64,000 nt of DNA from Fabrea salina (lineage: Eukaryota; Ciliophora; Heterotrichea; Heterotrichida; Fabreidae). Below are positions 62,461-64,000 of the stretch, in pieces. How positions within the stretch are numbered: the stretch's first letter is position 1; each line of letters starts with the position of its first letter. The position numbers were made by a program, and so were the translations under genes. Below the pieces are notes generated by a model. The model did no database searches, was not told the DNA's origin, and saw only the letters and a program-made list of their open reading frames with translations. The DNA lies in assembly GCA_022984795.1 (NCBI GenBank), contig JALIHJ010000007.1, positions 269,816-333,815 of the forward strand, in the 5' to 3' direction.

Positions 62461-63372
62461 ATGGCTAATAAAATGTTCAGTCGAGTCGTCCGCAACTTCC
62501 ACAAGCTCAGAGTTCCCCAGGGATACTCCGGAGACTTGAGACTTTACAAGTTCAGATTCGAAAGGTTCACCCAGGGAGAGAATATCGCTGAAATAGGCGG
62601 AAAGTCCTTATTAGCAAATACTGACGGCATTGTGTGGAAAAAGCTCAAGCAAGACAACCTCACTGTTGAGGAAGGCACAGAAATCTACGAAGTCGTCAAC
62701 TTCCCTCCTTGGCTAAGAATGATTCCTCCGAATGCACTTATATCCTTCCTCGCACTCTTTGTGGCCTACCTGGCCTACATAAACCAAAAGAAATTCAACA
62801 AAGAACAACTTCAAAACAATAATATAGAGATCGGACTTAAAGACCCCCAATTCAGCGTCCAAAAAATCAAAGAGACCTTGACTCAGCCCAAGCTAGCACC
62901 TAGAGTTAAAGGGACTTTGATTGAAAACCCTGAACTTACTCGTTGGTGGATTGAACACCTTGAAGAGCCCATTGAGAGAGGAGTGGACGTGGTCTACGGA
63001 CCCAAAGGCATAGGCAAGTCTACCTTTATGGAGAGACTTTGCCATGTGCTTAGCAACCCTGGCACGCTCAAAAAGTACTCAGACACTAAGACCCAGTTCG
63101 TTTCTTTTTACCTGGACTTGGAAGCCAGAAAAGACACTCTATGGAAGAACTTATATTCCAGACTGGGAGTTAAGGGGTACTCAACCAACGACGAAGTTCT
63201 GTTTGAAGAGTGCCTAGAAGAACTGGTCAAGGAGCGCAAAAAACCCGTTCTAATCTTTGACAACGTCCAGCATATTCTACTTGAAGTCGATAACTATTCA
63301 GAAGGTGCCAACTTCATCAGAAAGCTTATACTCAACTTTAGTGCAAAGGGTGTTAGGGTGTTAGGGTGTTAG
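62461..63372 (+). CDS. P-loop NTPase gene truncated by telomere addition
   Basis: About 296 native residues (62461-63347), then VRVLGC and a TAG stop encoded by telomere repeats. N-terminus is basic and amphipathic (MANKMFSRVVRNFHKLRV), like a mitochondrial targeting sequence, and one TM helix lies at ~95-112. The NTPase domain (~170-296) has Walker A GPKGIGKST and Walker B PVLIFDNVQHI, as in STAND/archaeal-type ATPases. The domain is cut before the sensor and lid regions, so the encoded protein here would be incomplete. Confidence 0.8.
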   Translation: MANKMFSRVVRNFHKLRVPQGYSGDLRLYKFRFERFTQGENIAEIGGKSLLANTDGIVWKKLKQDNLTVEEGTEIYEVVNFPPWLRMIPPNALISFLALFVAYLAYINQKKFNKEQLQNNNIEIGLKDPQFSVQKIKETLTQPKLAPRVKGTLIENPELTRWWIEHLEEPIERGVDVVYGPKGIGKSTFMERLCHVLSNPGTLKKYSDTKTQFVSFYLDLEARKDTLWKNLYSRLGVKGYSTNDEVLFEECLEELVKERKKPVLIFDNVQHILLEVDNYSEGANFIRKLILNFSAKGVRVLGC

Positions 63373-64000
63373 GGTGTTAGGGTGTTAGGGTGTTAGGGTG
63401 TTAGGGTGTTAGGGTGTTAGGGTGTTAGGGGGTTAGGGTGTTAGGGTGTTAGGGTGTTAGGGTGTTAGGGTGTTAGGGTGTTAGGGTGTTAGGGTGTTAG
63501 GGTGTTAGGGTGTTAGGGTGTTAGGGTGTTAGGGTGTTAGGGTGTTAGGGTGTTAGGGTGTTAGGGTGTTGGGGTGTTAGGGTGGGGGGGGGTGTTAGGG
63601 TGTTAGTGTTAGGGTGTTAGGGGTTAGGGTGGGGAGGGTGTTAGGGTGTTAGGGTGTTAGGGTGTTAGGGTGTTAGGGTGTTAGGGTGTTAGGGTGTTAG
63701 GGTGTTAGGGTGTTAGGGTGTTAGGGTGTTAGGGTGTTAGGGGTGTTAGGGTGTTAGGGTGTTAGGGTGTTAGGGTGTTAGGGTGTTAGGGTGTTAGGGT
63801 GTTAGGGTGTTAGGGTGTTAGGGTGTTAGGGGTGTTAGGGTGTTAGGGTGTTAGGGTGTTAGGGTGTTAGGGTGTTAGGGTGTTAGGGTGTTAGGGTGTT
63901 AGGGTGTTAGGGTGTTAGGGTGTTAGGGGTGTTAGGGTGTTAGGGTGTTAGGGGTGTTAGGGTGTTAGGGTGTTAGGGTGTTAGGGTGTTAGGGTGTTAG
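63348..64000 (+). repeat. telomere, (GGGTGTTA)n
   Basis: About 653 bases of the 8-mer GGGTGTTA in G-strand orientation, running to the window end. Most units are perfect. Variants include a 9-mer GGGGTGTTA (near 63740, 63830, 63930, 63955), a missing TGT (GGGGGTTAGGG near 63427) and a scrambled patch with runs of G at ~63570-63640. This is the heterotrich-type repeat (CCCTAACA on the C-strand). Confidence 0.97.

Overview
This window is the right-hand end of a ciliate macronuclear chromosome, most likely from a heterotrich (the Stentor / Blepharisma / Fabrea group). Four observations support this. (1) The last ~650 bases are a telomeric G-strand array of the 8-mer GGGTGTTA (C-strand TAACACCC, a permutation of CCCTAACA), the repeat known from heterotrichs. 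(2) Every intron that can be established is exactly 15 nt and fits GTAA-N5-A-NN-TAG; ultra-short 15-16 nt introns are a heterotrich hallmark. (3) Genes are extremely dense on both strands, with gaps often of 3-60 bp, and most are intronless. (4) The gene set is eukaryotic and ciliate-like: many kinases, long coiled-coil proteins and ciliary proteins. TGG encodes Trp throughout and no gene needs an in-frame TGA, so the nuclear code looks standard. TAA is the main stop, TAG is less common, and TGA closes only two genes. No mobile element, CRISPR array or bacterial operon was seen.

Layout. 1-13 kb is rich in signalling genes: a claudin/PMP22-like 4-TM protein, a PKA-like kinase, an SR-protein kinase, two DYRK-family kinases, a SNF1/AMPK-like kinase, a STE11-type MAPKKK and a choline/ethanolamine kinase, with coiled-coil and RING proteins and a tRNA-Thr(AGU) between them. 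13-30 kb holds parvulin PIN4, a lipid-anchored coiled-coil protein, a large EF-hand/coiled-coil protein, a spinster-type MFS transporter, the WD40 protein DCAF7, an unusual YbjN-like/pseudokinase fusion, a calmodulin-like protein, chaperonin CCT2, an outer-dynein-arm docking-complex-like coiled coil and SERRATE/ARS2. 30-47 kb holds a SARNP-like RNA-export protein, an FCP/SCP-type HAD phosphatase, a PP2C phosphatase, a C2H2 zinc-finger protein, a 1,319-aa coiled coil, an Rh-type ammonium transporter, a membrane RING protein, tRNA-Gly(GCC), a CDPK, a second SNF1/AMPK-like kinase, a retinoblastoma protein and a SAM-domain protein. 47-61.6 kb holds a peroxisomal MFE-2-type dehydrogenase, a GOST-like 7-TM protein, a TPR/IQ protein, a kinesin, a CHCHD2-like twin-CX9C protein, proteasome ATPase RPT5, a DUF2804 protein, a syntaxin, EMC3, a DHHC protein, an Alba protein, EMG1, a CFAP97-like protein and a secreted BPI/LBP-like protein. 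An ~840-bp gene-free subtelomeric stretch follows, then a P-loop NTPase gene cut off by the telomere.

How it fits together. Neighbouring genes are not operons in the bacterial sense. They are housekeeping, signalling and ciliary genes packed back to back. Some functional links are visible: DYRK kinases and their known WD40 partner DCAF7 lie in the same window, and the RB gene carries E2F-consensus sites in its own promoter. The most notable points are the telomere added inside an open reading frame, the uniform 15-nt introns (including a phase-1 intron that an ORF scan cannot detect), divergent start codons only 9-10 bp apart, and TATAAATG-like sequences fused directly to start codons.
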